Part shown: in pieces, positions 44,419 through 51,968 of the stretch
How the letters are laid out: the number at the start of each line of letters is the position of its first letter
How positions within the stretch are numbered: position 1 is the first letter of the stretch
NCBI RefSeq assembly: GCF_000009765.2
Contig: NC_003155.5
Location: 8,060,001-8,124,000 of the forward strand
DNA length: 64,000 bases
DNA from: Streptomyces avermitilis MA-4680 = NBRC 14893
GTDB taxonomy: Bacteria > Actinomycetota > Actinomycetes > Streptomycetales > Streptomycetaceae
Reading direction: 5' to 3'
Position numbers and translations under genes: made by a program
The notes under the pieces: generated by a model
Database searches by the model: none
What the model was told of the DNA's origin: nothing
Seen by the model: only the letters and a program-made list of their open reading frames with translations

Positions 44419-44460
44419 GCGCCCCCGAAGGGGCGCGGGGAACTGCGCGACCAGCCACAG
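44419..44460. repeat. Streptomyces-type interspersed repeat
   Basis: CGCGCCCCCGAAGGGGCGCG forms a stem-loop and is followed by GGGAACTGCGCGACCAGCCA. This is the most complete of three related copies in the window (others at about 4938 and 24795). A second partial copy of the GAAGGGGCGCGGCGAC kind lies at about 44318-44336. It sits between convergent genes. Confidence 0.75.
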
Positions 44461-44481
44461 ACGTCCCGCAGCTTCGCAACG

Positions 44482-44545
44482 GACGGACCGCGGTCTCCTT
44501 CCGGCTCCCGGGGACGGACCGCCGTCTCCTACCGGCTCCCGGCGG
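44482..44545. repeat. Two-copy tandem repeat at a gene 3' end
   Basis: ACGGACCGCGGTCTCCTTCC and ACGGACCGCCGTCTCCTACC, each followed by GGCTCCCGG, form two units of about 32 bases. The second unit runs into the last codons of the minus-strand membrane-protein gene (end 44529). Confidence 0.65.
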
Positions 44546-44960
44546 AGCGCTCCCGCTTCCGGAGCCAGTACATGGCCGACAACGGCAGCAGCACGGGAAT
44601 GAACAGATACCCCATGCCGTAGTCGGACCACACGGTCGCGTCCGGGAACGCGGACGGCTCGACCAGCGTCCACGTCCCGACCGTCAGTACGCCCACGAGC
44701 TCGGCGGCGCAGCACACCAGCGCCGCCCGGCGGGCCGTCTCGCCGCCGCGCACCAGCGAGTACGTGATGAAGCCGTAGACGACGCCCGCCACCGCGGAGA
44801 GCGAGTAGGCGAGCGGCGCCTTGTCGAACTCCGTCGAGATCTGCACCGCGGAGCGCGAGACGGCGCCGACCACCATGACGCCGTACAGCCACACGAGCAG
44901 CATGCCCGGGCCGCCGATCAGCCGGGTCCTGGCCGGCTTCGTCTCTTGCGTGGCCGTCAT
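44529..44960 (-). CDS. Small four-helix membrane protein, unknown function
   Basis: A 143-residue protein with four predicted helices (GMLLVWLYGVMVVGAVSRSA, LAYSLSAVAGVVYGFITYSL, AALVCCAAELVGVLTVGTW, YGMGYLFIPVLLPLSAMYWL). The short hydrophilic N-terminus should be cytoplasmic. No motif of a known transporter or enzyme is visible. ATG 44960 has GGGGAAG upstream. It follows the gene at 44962-45321 with a 1-base gap, so the two form an operon. Confidence 0.72.
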   Translation of the reverse strand: MTATQETKPARTRLIGGPGMLLVWLYGVMVVGAVSRSAVQISTEFDKAPLAYSLSAVAGVVYGFITYSLVRGGETARRAALVCCAAELVGVLTVGTWTLVEPSAFPDATVWSDYGMGYLFIPVLLPLSAMYWLRKRERSAGSR

Positions 44961-44961
44961 C

Positions 44962-45321
44962 TCAGCTTCCCCAGATGTCATAGAGCCGCACCTCCAGCAC
45001 GGCGAGGACCACGCCACCGGCGGCGACGGTGATCGAACCCCACCGCGTGCGCTCCGCCAGCGACATGAAGCCCGCCGCCGGAACGCAGGCGAAGGCGCCC
45101 AGCAGATACGCCACGAAGATCGTCGTGCCCTGCTCCGGCTGCTGGCCGCGCGCCAGCTGGACGACGCCGACGACCAGCTGGACCACGGCGAGCAGCGACA
45201 CCACGGCCATGCCGATGAAGTGCCAGTCCTTGGTCGGCTGATCGCGGTAGGCGGCCCAGCCGCACCAGGCGGTGAGCAGCAGCGCGGCGACGGCGGTCAC
45301 CACGGTCAGGGCATCAAGCAT
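44962..45321 (-). CDS. Small four-helix membrane protein, unknown function
   Basis: A 119-residue protein with four predicted helices (LDALTVVTAVAALLLTAWCG, IGMAVVSLLAVVQLVVGVVQ, IFVAYLLGAFACVPAAGFMS, GSITVAAGGVVLAVLEVRLY). It has the size and layout of integral-membrane proteins common in Streptomyces, with no known role. It is the first gene of a two-gene unit with the downstream membrane protein. Confidence 0.72.
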   Translation of the reverse strand: MLDALTVVTAVAALLLTAWCGWAAYRDQPTKDWHFIGMAVVSLLAVVQLVVGVVQLARGQQPEQGTTIFVAYLLGAFACVPAAGFMSLAERTRWGSITVAAGGVVLAVLEVRLYDIWGS

Positions 45322-45645
45322 GCCGTGACCCTATTACGGGCCAAAAGGCCCCACGCGCGCGGGCCCGACCGCCGAGCCGTCCCGGCCTCGGGGGCAGGTC
45401 CGCCGCACCCGGTCCGCCGCCGGCCTGCGCCGGCCGCACCGCCGGGGCGGCCACCGTGGCCTTGGCCACAACCCATGAGGCGGCCGAGCCGGACGCCGAC
45501 CCGTAGGGAGGGACCCCATGCCCTGTCCGCACTGGTCACCAGCGGCGGGTGAGGATCTCCGGCCGAGGCCGAAAGCTGTCCACGGCTGTCCGCTATTCGG
45601 ACAGCACTGGCGGGCCTCCGCTGTGCGTCTGCTTTACTTGATCCC

Positions 45646-45732
45646 ATGACCACGACGAGCAGCCGCACCCTTGCGACCGAGGCGACCATGACGCCCGGTG
45701 CTCGCTGTATGTGTCGAATGTGCGCCTTCTAG
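45646..45732 (+). CDS. Cys/Met-rich leader peptide upstream of the methionine transporter
   Basis: An unannotated 28-codon frame, or 14 codons from the inner ATG at 45688, which has GAGG 5 bases upstream. The peptide ends MTPGARCMCRMCAF, so three Cys and two Met codons fall among the last eight before the TAG stop. It precedes metN by about 200 bases on the same strand. A short peptide with clustered codons for sulphur amino acids, before a sulphur amino acid transporter, is the pattern of an attenuation leader. The region 45322-45645 before it holds only short inverted repeats (for example CTGTCC-GCTATTC-GGACAG, 45586-45604) and no gene I can support. Confidence 0.6.
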   Translation: MTTTSSRTLATEATMTPGARCMCRMCAF

Positions 45733-45753
45733 AGGGCCCCCGCACCACCGCCT

Positions 45754-45777
45754 GGTCTCGCGCCCCGAAGCGAGACC
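45754..45777 (+). promoter_or_regulatory. Hairpin after the leader peptide (candidate attenuator)
   Basis: GGTCTCGC (45754-45761) pairs exactly with GCGAGACC (45770-45777) around GCCCCGAA, 21 bases after the leader peptide stop. A further weak stem, CGGTTC with GAACCG, lies at about 45838-45864. I found no conserved SAM-riboswitch core in this leader. Confidence 0.45.
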
Positions 45778-45938
45778 GCCGCCCCATGTCCGTACCCCGT
45801 ACGTGACCCGGGCTGCCCGCGCACACGTTCTCCCCCCCGGTTCCATCGCCATCGCGAGAACCGTGCCGCGTTCCCGACCGAATGCATCCGTGCCCGGCGC
45901 ACACCCACGCCCTGCACTCGACAGTGACGGAAACCCCA

Positions 45939-46982
45939 GTGATCACGACAACGGGCCTCACCAAGGTCTACCGCTCGCGCGGCCGCGAGGTCACCGCCCT
46001 CGACGGCGTCGATCTGCACGTCCGCGAAGGCGAGGTCTACGGCGTCATCGGCCAGTCCGGCGCCGGCAAGTCCTCGCTCATCCGCTGCGTCAACCTCCTG
46101 GAGCGTCCCACCTCCGGCACGGTCACCGTCGCCGGACAGGACCTCACCGCCCTCGCCGGCCGCGGCCCGCGCGCGGGCAAGGAGCTCCGCACGGCGCGCA
46201 GCCACATCGGGATGGTCTTCCAGCACTTCAACCTGCTGTCCTCGCGCACCGTCCAGGACAACGTCGAGCTGCCGCTCGAAATCCTCGGCGTCTCCGGCCG
46301 GGAGCGCGGCCGCAAGGCCCTCGAACTCCTCGACCTGGTCGGCCTCACCGACAAGGCCAAGGCCTACCCCGCCCAGCTCTCCGGCGGCCAGAAGCAGCGC
46401 GTCGGCATCGCCCGCGCCCTGGCCGGCGACCCGAAGGTGCTGCTCTCCGACGAGGCCACCAGCGCCCTCGACCCCGAGACCACCCGCTCCATCCTCCAGC
46501 TGCTGCGCGACCTGAACCGGCAGCTGGGCCTGACCGTCCTGCTCATCACCCATGAGATGAACGTCGTCAAGAGCATCTGCGACTCGGCCGCCCTGATGGA
46601 GAAGGGCCGCATCGTCGAGTCCGGCACCGTCAGCGAACTCCTCGGTACCCCCGGTTCCGAACTGGCGTCGGCGCTCTTCCCGGTGACCGGCGACGCCTCC
46701 GGCGACGACCGCACCGTCGTCGACGTCACCTTCCACGGCGAGGCCGCGACCCAGCCCGTCATCTCGCAGCTCTCGCGCACGTACAACATCGACATCTCGA
46801 TCCTCGGCGCCGCGATCGACACCGTCGGCGGCCTCCAGGTCGGCCGGATGCGCATCGAACTGCCCGGCCGTTACGAGGACAACGTGGTGCCGATCGGCTT
46901 CCTGCGCGAACAGGGTCTGCAGATCGACGTCGTCGACAAGTCGGACCAGGAGTCCGTACTGGTGAAGGAAGGTGCCAAGTGA
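45939..46982 (+). CDS. metN: Methionine ABC transporter ATP-binding protein
   Basis: A 347-residue ATPase of the D/L-methionine importer. Walker A is GQSGAGKSS, the Q-loop region MVFQHFNLLSSRTV, the signature LSGGQKQRVGIARAL and Walker B VLLSDEATSALDP. The C-terminal NIL domain (about residues 265-340) binds methionine and gives trans-inhibition in known MetN proteins. GTG 45939 was chosen as the start because the ABC domain begins ITTTGLTKVY; GTG 45924 is possible. It overlaps metI by GTGA. Confidence 0.94.
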   Translation: MITTTGLTKVYRSRGREVTALDGVDLHVREGEVYGVIGQSGAGKSSLIRCVNLLERPTSGTVTVAGQDLTALAGRGPRAGKELRTARSHIGMVFQHFNLLSSRTVQDNVELPLEILGVSGRERGRKALELLDLVGLTDKAKAYPAQLSGGQKQRVGIARALAGDPKVLLSDEATSALDPETTRSILQLLRDLNRQLGLTVLLITHEMNVVKSICDSAALMEKGRIVESGTVSELLGTPGSELASALFPVTGDASGDDRTVVDVTFHGEAATQPVISQLSRTYNIDISILGAAIDTVGGLQVGRMRIELPGRYEDNVVPIGFLREQGLQIDVVDKSDQESVLVKEGAK

Positions 46983-47758
46983 CCTGGTCCGAGATGCAGC
47001 CGCTGCTGTCCCAGGCGTGTTGGGACACGCTCTACATGGTCGGCTGGTCCACGCTCATAGCGATCGTCGGCGGACTCCCGCTCGGCCTCCTGCTCGTCCT
47101 GACCGACCGCGGCGGACTCCTCCAGAACGTCGTGGCGAACAAGGTCGTCGGGCAGATCGTGAACGTCGCCCGCTCACTGCCGTTCATCATCCTGATGGTG
47201 GCGTTGATGAACTTCACCCGCACCATCACGGGGACGACCATCGGCCGTGAGGCGGCGATCGTGCCGCTCGCGATCGGCGCGATCCCGTTCTTCGCGCGTC
47301 TGGTCGAGACGGCTGTCCGCGAAGTGGACGGCGGACTCGTCGAGGCCGTGCAGTCCATGGGCGGCAACACCTGGACCGTCGTCCGCAGGGTCCTCGTGCC
47401 GGAGTCCCTGCCCTCGCTGATCTCGTCGGCGACCACCACCATCGTCGCGCTCATCGGCTACTCCGCGATGGCCGGCACCGTCGGCGCCGGCGGCCTCGGC
47501 GACATCGCCATCCGCTACGGCTACCAGCGCTTCGAGACCGGCCTGATGTGGATCACCGTGGCGATCCTCGCCGTCGTCATCTCCCTCATCCAGTTCGCCG
47601 GCGACTACGCGGCCCGCGGACTGCACCGACGCGGCGGCCGGTCCGGTGTCGCGCCGAAGCTCAGGCTGCTGAAGGACAAGGCGCCCGCGGACAGGACGCC
47701 CGCGGCCGACGCCCCCACCGGCGAGGCGGCCACGGCCGACGTCGGCAAGGTCGCCTGA
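46979..47758 (+). CDS. metI: Methionine ABC transporter permease
   Basis: A 259-residue inner-membrane channel subunit with five to six helices. The ABC-coupling loop is EAVQSMGGNTWTVVRRVLVP. The core matches MetI (ARSLPFIILMVALMNFTRTI, GYSAMAGTVGAGGLGDIAIR). A ~45-residue Ala/Pro/Asp-rich cytoplasmic tail (KLRLLKDKAPADRTPAADAP) is unusual in length. It starts GTG, coupled to metN. Confidence 0.94.
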   Translation: MTWSEMQPLLSQACWDTLYMVGWSTLIAIVGGLPLGLLLVLTDRGGLLQNVVANKVVGQIVNVARSLPFIILMVALMNFTRTITGTTIGREAAIVPLAIGAIPFFARLVETAVREVDGGLVEAVQSMGGNTWTVVRRVLVPESLPSLISSATTTIVALIGYSAMAGTVGAGGLGDIAIRYGYQRFETGLMWITVAILAVVISLIQFAGDYAARGLHRRGGRSGVAPKLRLLKDKAPADRTPAADAPTGEAATADVGKVA

Positions 47759-47829
47759 GTCACCCCCTCCCCGAACTCCCCGTACCACCCAAGACGGGGT
47801 CGCTCCACCCATCAGGAAAGGCACTTTTC

Positions 47830-48657
47830 GTGCGTAACACCGCCAAGATCACCACCGCTGTCCTCGCCGCCGGAGCCCTCACCCTCGGGCTCTCGGCCTG
47901 CGGCTCGGACAAGGACTCCGCCTCCGACACCAGTGGCCCGCTGATCGTCGCCGCGAGTCCCACCCCGCACGCCGAGATACTCGACTTCGTCAAGAAGAAC
48001 CTGGCGAAGAAGGCGGGCCTGGACCTGGAGGTCAAGGAGGTCACCGACTACGTCACGCCGAACACGGCGACCGAGGACGGCTCCGTCGGCGCCAACTACT
48101 TCCAGAACCAGCCCTACCTCGACGACTTCAACAAGAAGAAGGGCACCCACATCGTGCCCGTCGTCACGGTGCACCTGGAACCGCTCGGCCTCTACTCCCA
48201 CAAGGTCAAGAAGGCCGACGACCTCAAGAGCGGTGCGACCGTCGCCATCCCGAACGACACGGTCAACGAGGCGCGGGCGCTCAAGCTGCTCGACGCCAAC
48301 GGGATCATCACGCTGAAGAGCGGCGTGGGCAACGAAGCGACCCCGGGGGACATCACCAAGAACCCCAAGAACCTCAAGTTCAAGGAGCTGGAGGCGGCCC
48401 AGACCCCGCGCTCCCTGGACGACGTGGACGCCGCGGTGGTCAACGGCAACTACGCCATCTCCTCGGGCCTCAAGCCGGCCAAGGACGCCGTCGTCCTGGA
48501 GTCCCCGAAGGACAACCCCTACGGCAACTTCCTCGCGGTCAAGAAGGGCAACGAGAAGGACCCGCGCGTCAAGAAGCTCGCGAAGCTCCTCACCTCGCCC
48601 GAGGTGAAGAAGTTCATCGAGGACAAGTACGCCGGCTCCGTCATCCCGTCCTTCTGA
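47830..48657 (+). CDS. metQ: MetQ/NlpA-type methionine-binding lipoprotein (copy 1)
   Basis: A 275-residue lipoprotein that catches methionine outside the membrane. The lipobox is TLGLSAC (Cys at about residue 25), and the mature part begins with an Asp/Ser linker. The NLPA family is seen in IVAASPTPHAEILDFVKKNL, ANYFQNQPYLDDFNKKKGTH and ATVAIPNDTVNEARALKLL. The start is GTG at 47830 with GGAAAGG upstream. A second, similar gene follows 13 bases later. Confidence 0.92.
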   Translation: MRNTAKITTAVLAAGALTLGLSACGSDKDSASDTSGPLIVAASPTPHAEILDFVKKNLAKKAGLDLEVKEVTDYVTPNTATEDGSVGANYFQNQPYLDDFNKKKGTHIVPVVTVHLEPLGLYSHKVKKADDLKSGATVAIPNDTVNEARALKLLDANGIITLKSGVGNEATPGDITKNPKNLKFKELEAAQTPRSLDDVDAAVVNGNYAISSGLKPAKDAVVLESPKDNPYGNFLAVKKGNEKDPRVKKLAKLLTSPEVKKFIEDKYAGSVIPSF

Positions 48658-48670
48658 GGAGCTCTCAGCA

Positions 48671-49510
48671 ATGCGTAAGCCCGTCATTTCCGCGGCGGCG
48701 GCCGCACTCGCCCTCGGACTCGGCCTGACCGCCTGCGGCTCGGGCTCCGACTCCGACTCCGCGAAGAGCGGTGGCGACGGCGACGCACTCGTCGTCGGCG
48801 CCACCGCCGTCCCCGCCGGCGAGGTCCTCGCGTACATCAAGAAGGACCTCGCCGAGAAGGCGGGCCTCGACCTGGAGATCAAGGAGTTCACGGACTACGT
48901 CCTGCCGAACACCGCCCTCCAGGAAGGCGAACTGGACGCGAACCTCTACCAGAACCAGCCCTACCTCGACGACTTCAACAAGGCCAAGGGCACCGACCTG
49001 GTCCCCGTCGTCAAGGCGTACCTGCCGCCCATGGGCGTGTACTCGAAGAAGGTCACCGACGTCACGAAGCTCGCCGACGGAGCCACCGTCGCCGTACCCA
49101 ACGACACGACCAACGAGGGCCGCGCCCTCAAGCTCCTCGCGTCCAAGGGCGTCATCGCGCTCAAGGCGGGCGCCGGCACGGACGCGTCCCCCGCGGACAT
49201 CACGTCCAACCCCAAGCACCTGACGTTCAAGGAGCTGGAACCCGCCCAGCTGCCGCGCTCGCTCGACGACCTGGCCGCCGCGGTGATCAACAACAACTAC
49301 GCCCAGGACGCGGGTCTCAGCCCGACGAAGGACGCCATCCTTCTGGAGTCGGCGGAGAACAACCCGTACGCCAACCTCCTGGCCGTGAAGAAGGGCAACG
49401 AGGACGACCCGCGGGTCGAGAAACTCGCCAAGCTCCTCACCTCGCCCGAGGTGAAGAAGTTCATCGAGGACAAGTACCGCGGCTCGGTCCTGCCGGTCGT
49501 CTCCGGCTGA
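48671..49510 (+). CDS. metQ: MetQ/NlpA-type binding lipoprotein (copy 2)
   Basis: A 279-residue paralogue of the preceding gene. The lipobox is GLGLTAC (Cys at about residue 22), followed by a Ser/Gly/Asp linker. The same core motifs occur (NLYQNQPYLDDFNKAKGTD, ATVAVPNDTTNEGRALKLL), and both end with SPEVKKFIEDKY. Differences such as PAGEVLAYIKKDL and PPMGVYSKK may alter ligand preference, for example between L- and D-methionine or another sulphur compound. It shares one permease and ATPase with copy 1. Confidence 0.9.
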   Translation: MRKPVISAAAAALALGLGLTACGSGSDSDSAKSGGDGDALVVGATAVPAGEVLAYIKKDLAEKAGLDLEIKEFTDYVLPNTALQEGELDANLYQNQPYLDDFNKAKGTDLVPVVKAYLPPMGVYSKKVTDVTKLADGATVAVPNDTTNEGRALKLLASKGVIALKAGAGTDASPADITSNPKHLTFKELEPAQLPRSLDDLAAAVINNNYAQDAGLSPTKDAILLESAENNPYANLLAVKKGNEDDPRVEKLAKLLTSPEVKKFIEDKYRGSVLPVVSG

Positions 49511-49527
49511 CGCCGGACACCGCAACG

Positions 49528-49564
49528 CACGGGGTCCACTCCTTCACCGGGAGTGGACCCCGTG
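49528..49564. terminator. Terminator of the met transporter operon
   Basis: A perfect 15-bp stem, CACGGGGTCCACTCC (49528-49542) with GGAGTGGACCCCGTG (49550-49564), around TTCACCG, 17 bases after the stop of the second lipoprotein gene. Confidence 0.85.
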
Positions 49565-49642
49565 GTGCGATTCGGTACCTCGATACTGCATGCTGGGCAG
49601 TTCAGCAGGCCCTGAAGGTTTCCGAAGGTTACGGAGCGGCGC

Positions 49643-50281
49643 ATGACTAGCACCTTCCCCAACATCTCCATCAGCACGGAGCGGTTGGTACTGCGCCCCC
49701 TCGACGAGGACGACGTCCCCGCCCTGGCCGAGATGATGAACGACGAGCAGGTAGGGGCCTGGACCGACGTGCCCCAGCCCTACACCGAGGACCGGGCCCG
49801 CCGCTGGATCACCGAGTACGCGCCCGCCCAACGCACCGCGGGCCGCGGCCTCGACCTCGCCGTCACCGAGTTCCTCACCCAGCGACTGGTCGGCATCGTC
49901 CAGCTCGACAAGACGAACTGGCACATCCGGTCCACCGAAATCTCGTACGTCATCGCCCCCTGGGCCCGCGGCGAGGGCTATGCCTCCGAGGCGGCGCTCG
50001 CCACCGCCCAATGGCTCTTCGGGGACCAGAAGTTCGAGCGGATCGAGCTGCGCACGGCGGCCGACAACACCGCCTCCCAGCAGGTCGCCCAGAAGATCGG
50101 CTGCATCAGCGAGGGCGTCCTGCGCAACGCCTGCATAGCCCACGTCCGGACCGAGGACGGCACGTGGACCGACGTGCGCACCGACTTCATCGTCTGGAGC
50201 CTCCTCCCGGAGGACCTCGACGGAGTCGGCGAGGAACTCGCGGACACCGGCGGTTTCACGTCGTTCTCCGACTGGAACTGA
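49643..50281 (+). CDS. RimJ-like GNAT acetyltransferase
   Basis: A 212-residue acetyltransferase of the RimJ/RimL type. It begins ISTERLVLRPLDEDDVPALA, has the acetyl-CoA loop ISYVIAPWARGEGYASEAAL and the segment ERIELRTAADNTASQQVAQK with IGCISEGVLRN. It may modify protein N-termini or small amines. It has its own promoter region after the met terminator and precedes cobL by 130 bases. Confidence 0.87.
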   Translation: MTSTFPNISISTERLVLRPLDEDDVPALAEMMNDEQVGAWTDVPQPYTEDRARRWITEYAPAQRTAGRGLDLAVTEFLTQRLVGIVQLDKTNWHIRSTEISYVIAPWARGEGYASEAALATAQWLFGDQKFERIELRTAADNTASQQVAQKIGCISEGVLRNACIAHVRTEDGTWTDVRTDFIVWSLLPEDLDGVGEELADTGGFTSFSDWN

Positions 50282-50411
50282 GACCACGGGGCCGCCGGAA
50301 CCCGGCCCGGCCCCCGTACGCCGCACCATTCAGCTCCACCAGGTACGCTCACGGAGCGCCATGCACGGGCTGCCCTGACGACCTGCGAAGACCCCCTGGA
50401 GACTGACGACG

Positions 50412-51623
50412 ATGGCCGACCGGGTCACGGTGATCGGCTGGGACGGCTCGCCCCTGACCGCGGCCGCGCGTTCCGCCCTCGGCGCCGCCACCCTCGTCGC
50501 CGGCGCGGCCCACCACCTGACACTGGCGGAGGTCCCCCCGGCCGCCGAGCGCATCCGCCTGGGCAGCGTCGCCCTCGCCGCCCGCCGTATCGCCGCCCAC
50601 CGCGGCACCGCCGTCGTCCTCGCCGACGGCGACCCGGGCTTCTTCGGTGTCGTACGCACGCTGCGCGCCCCCGAGTTCGGCCTGGAGGTCGAGGTCGTGC
50701 CCGCGGTCTCGTCCGTCGCCACCGCCTTCGCCCGCGCCGGAATGCCCTGGGACGACGCCCAAGTGGTCGTCGCACACCGCCGCACCCTGCGACGGGCGGT
50801 GAATGTATGCCGCGCCCACACCAAAGTCGCCGTCCTCACCTCACCCGGCGCCGGACCCGCCGAACTCGGCCTGCTGCTCGAAGGAGTCCACCGCACCTTC
50901 GTCATCTGCGAGGAACTCGGCACCGAACGCGAACAGGTCACCGTCCTGACCTCCGACAAGGCGGCCGACCACACCTGGCGCGACCCGAACGTCGTCATCG
51001 TCATCGGCGGTCCCGTGACCGCGGTCGAGGGCGGCGGCTGGATCGCCGGACGCGAACCGGGCGCGGAACCGCGCGGCTGGGCGCTGCCCGCCGAGGCGTA
51101 CGGCGGCGCACTCGGCGAAGGCGAAACGGATCTGCTGCGCGCCGCCCAGCTCGCCCGCCTGGGGCCGCGCGCGGGCGACCTCGTCTGGGACATCGGTTCC
51201 GGCAGCGGGGCGTTCGCCGCAGAGGCGGCGCGCTGCGGCGCCGCCGTCATCGCCGTCGACCGGGACCAGGACGCCTGCGGCCGTACGACGGTCTCCGCGC
51301 GCCGCTTCGGCGTCCAGCTCCAGGTCGTGCACGGCGCCGCGCCGCACATACTGGAGAACCTCCCCGAACCCGATGTCGTACGGGTCGGGGGCGGGGGAGC
51401 CGCGGTGGTCTCGGCCGTCGCCGACCGCCGCCCGCAGGGCATCGTCACGCATGCCGCGACCCGCGACGCGGCGGAACTCATCGGCAGGGGTCTGACGGAG
51501 CACGGCTACCTGGTCGAGTGCGCCCTCCTGCAGTCCGTCGAGCTGGACACGAGGGCCTGGACGGAGAAGGAGCGGAGCGTCGCGTTCCTGCTCAGCGGCC
51601 GATTGCCCGACCGCTCCCCGTGA
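50412..51623 (+). CDS. cobL: Precorrin-6Y C5,15-methyltransferase (decarboxylating)
   Basis: A 403-residue fusion of CbiE and CbiT acting in corrin-ring synthesis for B12. The N-terminal SAM-dependent half begins VTVIGWDGSPLTAAARSALG and has VVPAVSSVATAFARAGMPWD. The C-terminal CbiT half has the SAM site DLVWDIGSGSGAFAAEAARC and methylates C15 with decarboxylation. It lies just before the bluB-cobT fusion and cobA. No cobalamin riboswitch core is visible before it. Confidence 0.92.
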   Translation: MADRVTVIGWDGSPLTAAARSALGAATLVAGAAHHLTLAEVPPAAERIRLGSVALAARRIAAHRGTAVVLADGDPGFFGVVRTLRAPEFGLEVEVVPAVSSVATAFARAGMPWDDAQVVVAHRRTLRRAVNVCRAHTKVAVLTSPGAGPAELGLLLEGVHRTFVICEELGTEREQVTVLTSDKAADHTWRDPNVVIVIGGPVTAVEGGGWIAGREPGAEPRGWALPAEAYGGALGEGETDLLRAAQLARLGPRAGDLVWDIGSGSGAFAAEAARCGAAVIAVDRDQDACGRTTVSARRFGVQLQVVHGAAPHILENLPEPDVVRVGGGGAAVVSAVADRRPQGIVTHAATRDAAELIGRGLTEHGYLVECALLQSVELDTRAWTEKERSVAFLLSGRLPDRSP

Positions 51624-51824
51624 TCCTGTTGTCGTACCGGCGCGGTAGGCTGGCCGATCGTTGTACCGCACTCCGGTCACCCGGCACCTCGTCGGTCAAT
51701 GTCCGGAAAACGCGCCTCTTTTGGGATGTGTGTGGTACGGCGGAGCCGGAGGGCGCGCAACGTGGCGCAGTCCACAGCGGGCTGTCGCGGATCAAGCTGT
51801 CGCGACGGCGGGACGACCGGGACA

Positions 51825-51947
51825 ATGCCAGTTAATGGCTTTGTCGCCTTTGCTGGCGGGTCGTTCGTGCCGCTGGGCACGCACGCTCGTTCTTCACTGC
51901 GGGGCGGTCGGTGCGCCGTTCCGGGCCAGCTGGCGAAGAAGCACTAA
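51825..51947 (+). CDS. Possible 40-residue upstream ORF before bluB-cobT
   Basis: An ATG-started frame of 40 codons in the 345-base gap 51624-51968, ending 21 bases before the cobT fusion start. The peptide starts MPVNGFVAFAGGSFVPLG and ends GQLAKKH. A GGGA lies just upstream. The gap also has a TAGGCT box (51646-51651) that could be the -10 of a long leader. There is no firm proof that it is translated; it could be part of a structured 5' leader. Confidence 0.3.
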   Translation: MPVNGFVAFAGGSFVPLGTHARSSLRGGRCAVPGQLAKKH

Positions 51948-51968
51948 ACCGATGGGCGAGGGGTACGC

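Noticed and set aside
45733-45938. SAM riboswitch before metN
   Set aside because: The conserved core elements (a four-way junction with GAGGGA and GCAACC-like parts) are absent. The only clear features are the leader peptide and simple hairpins.
51624-51968. Cobalamin riboswitch before bluB-cobT
   Set aside because: No B12-box-like sequence or receptor core could be seen in the 345-base leader, so only a small possible ORF is reported.
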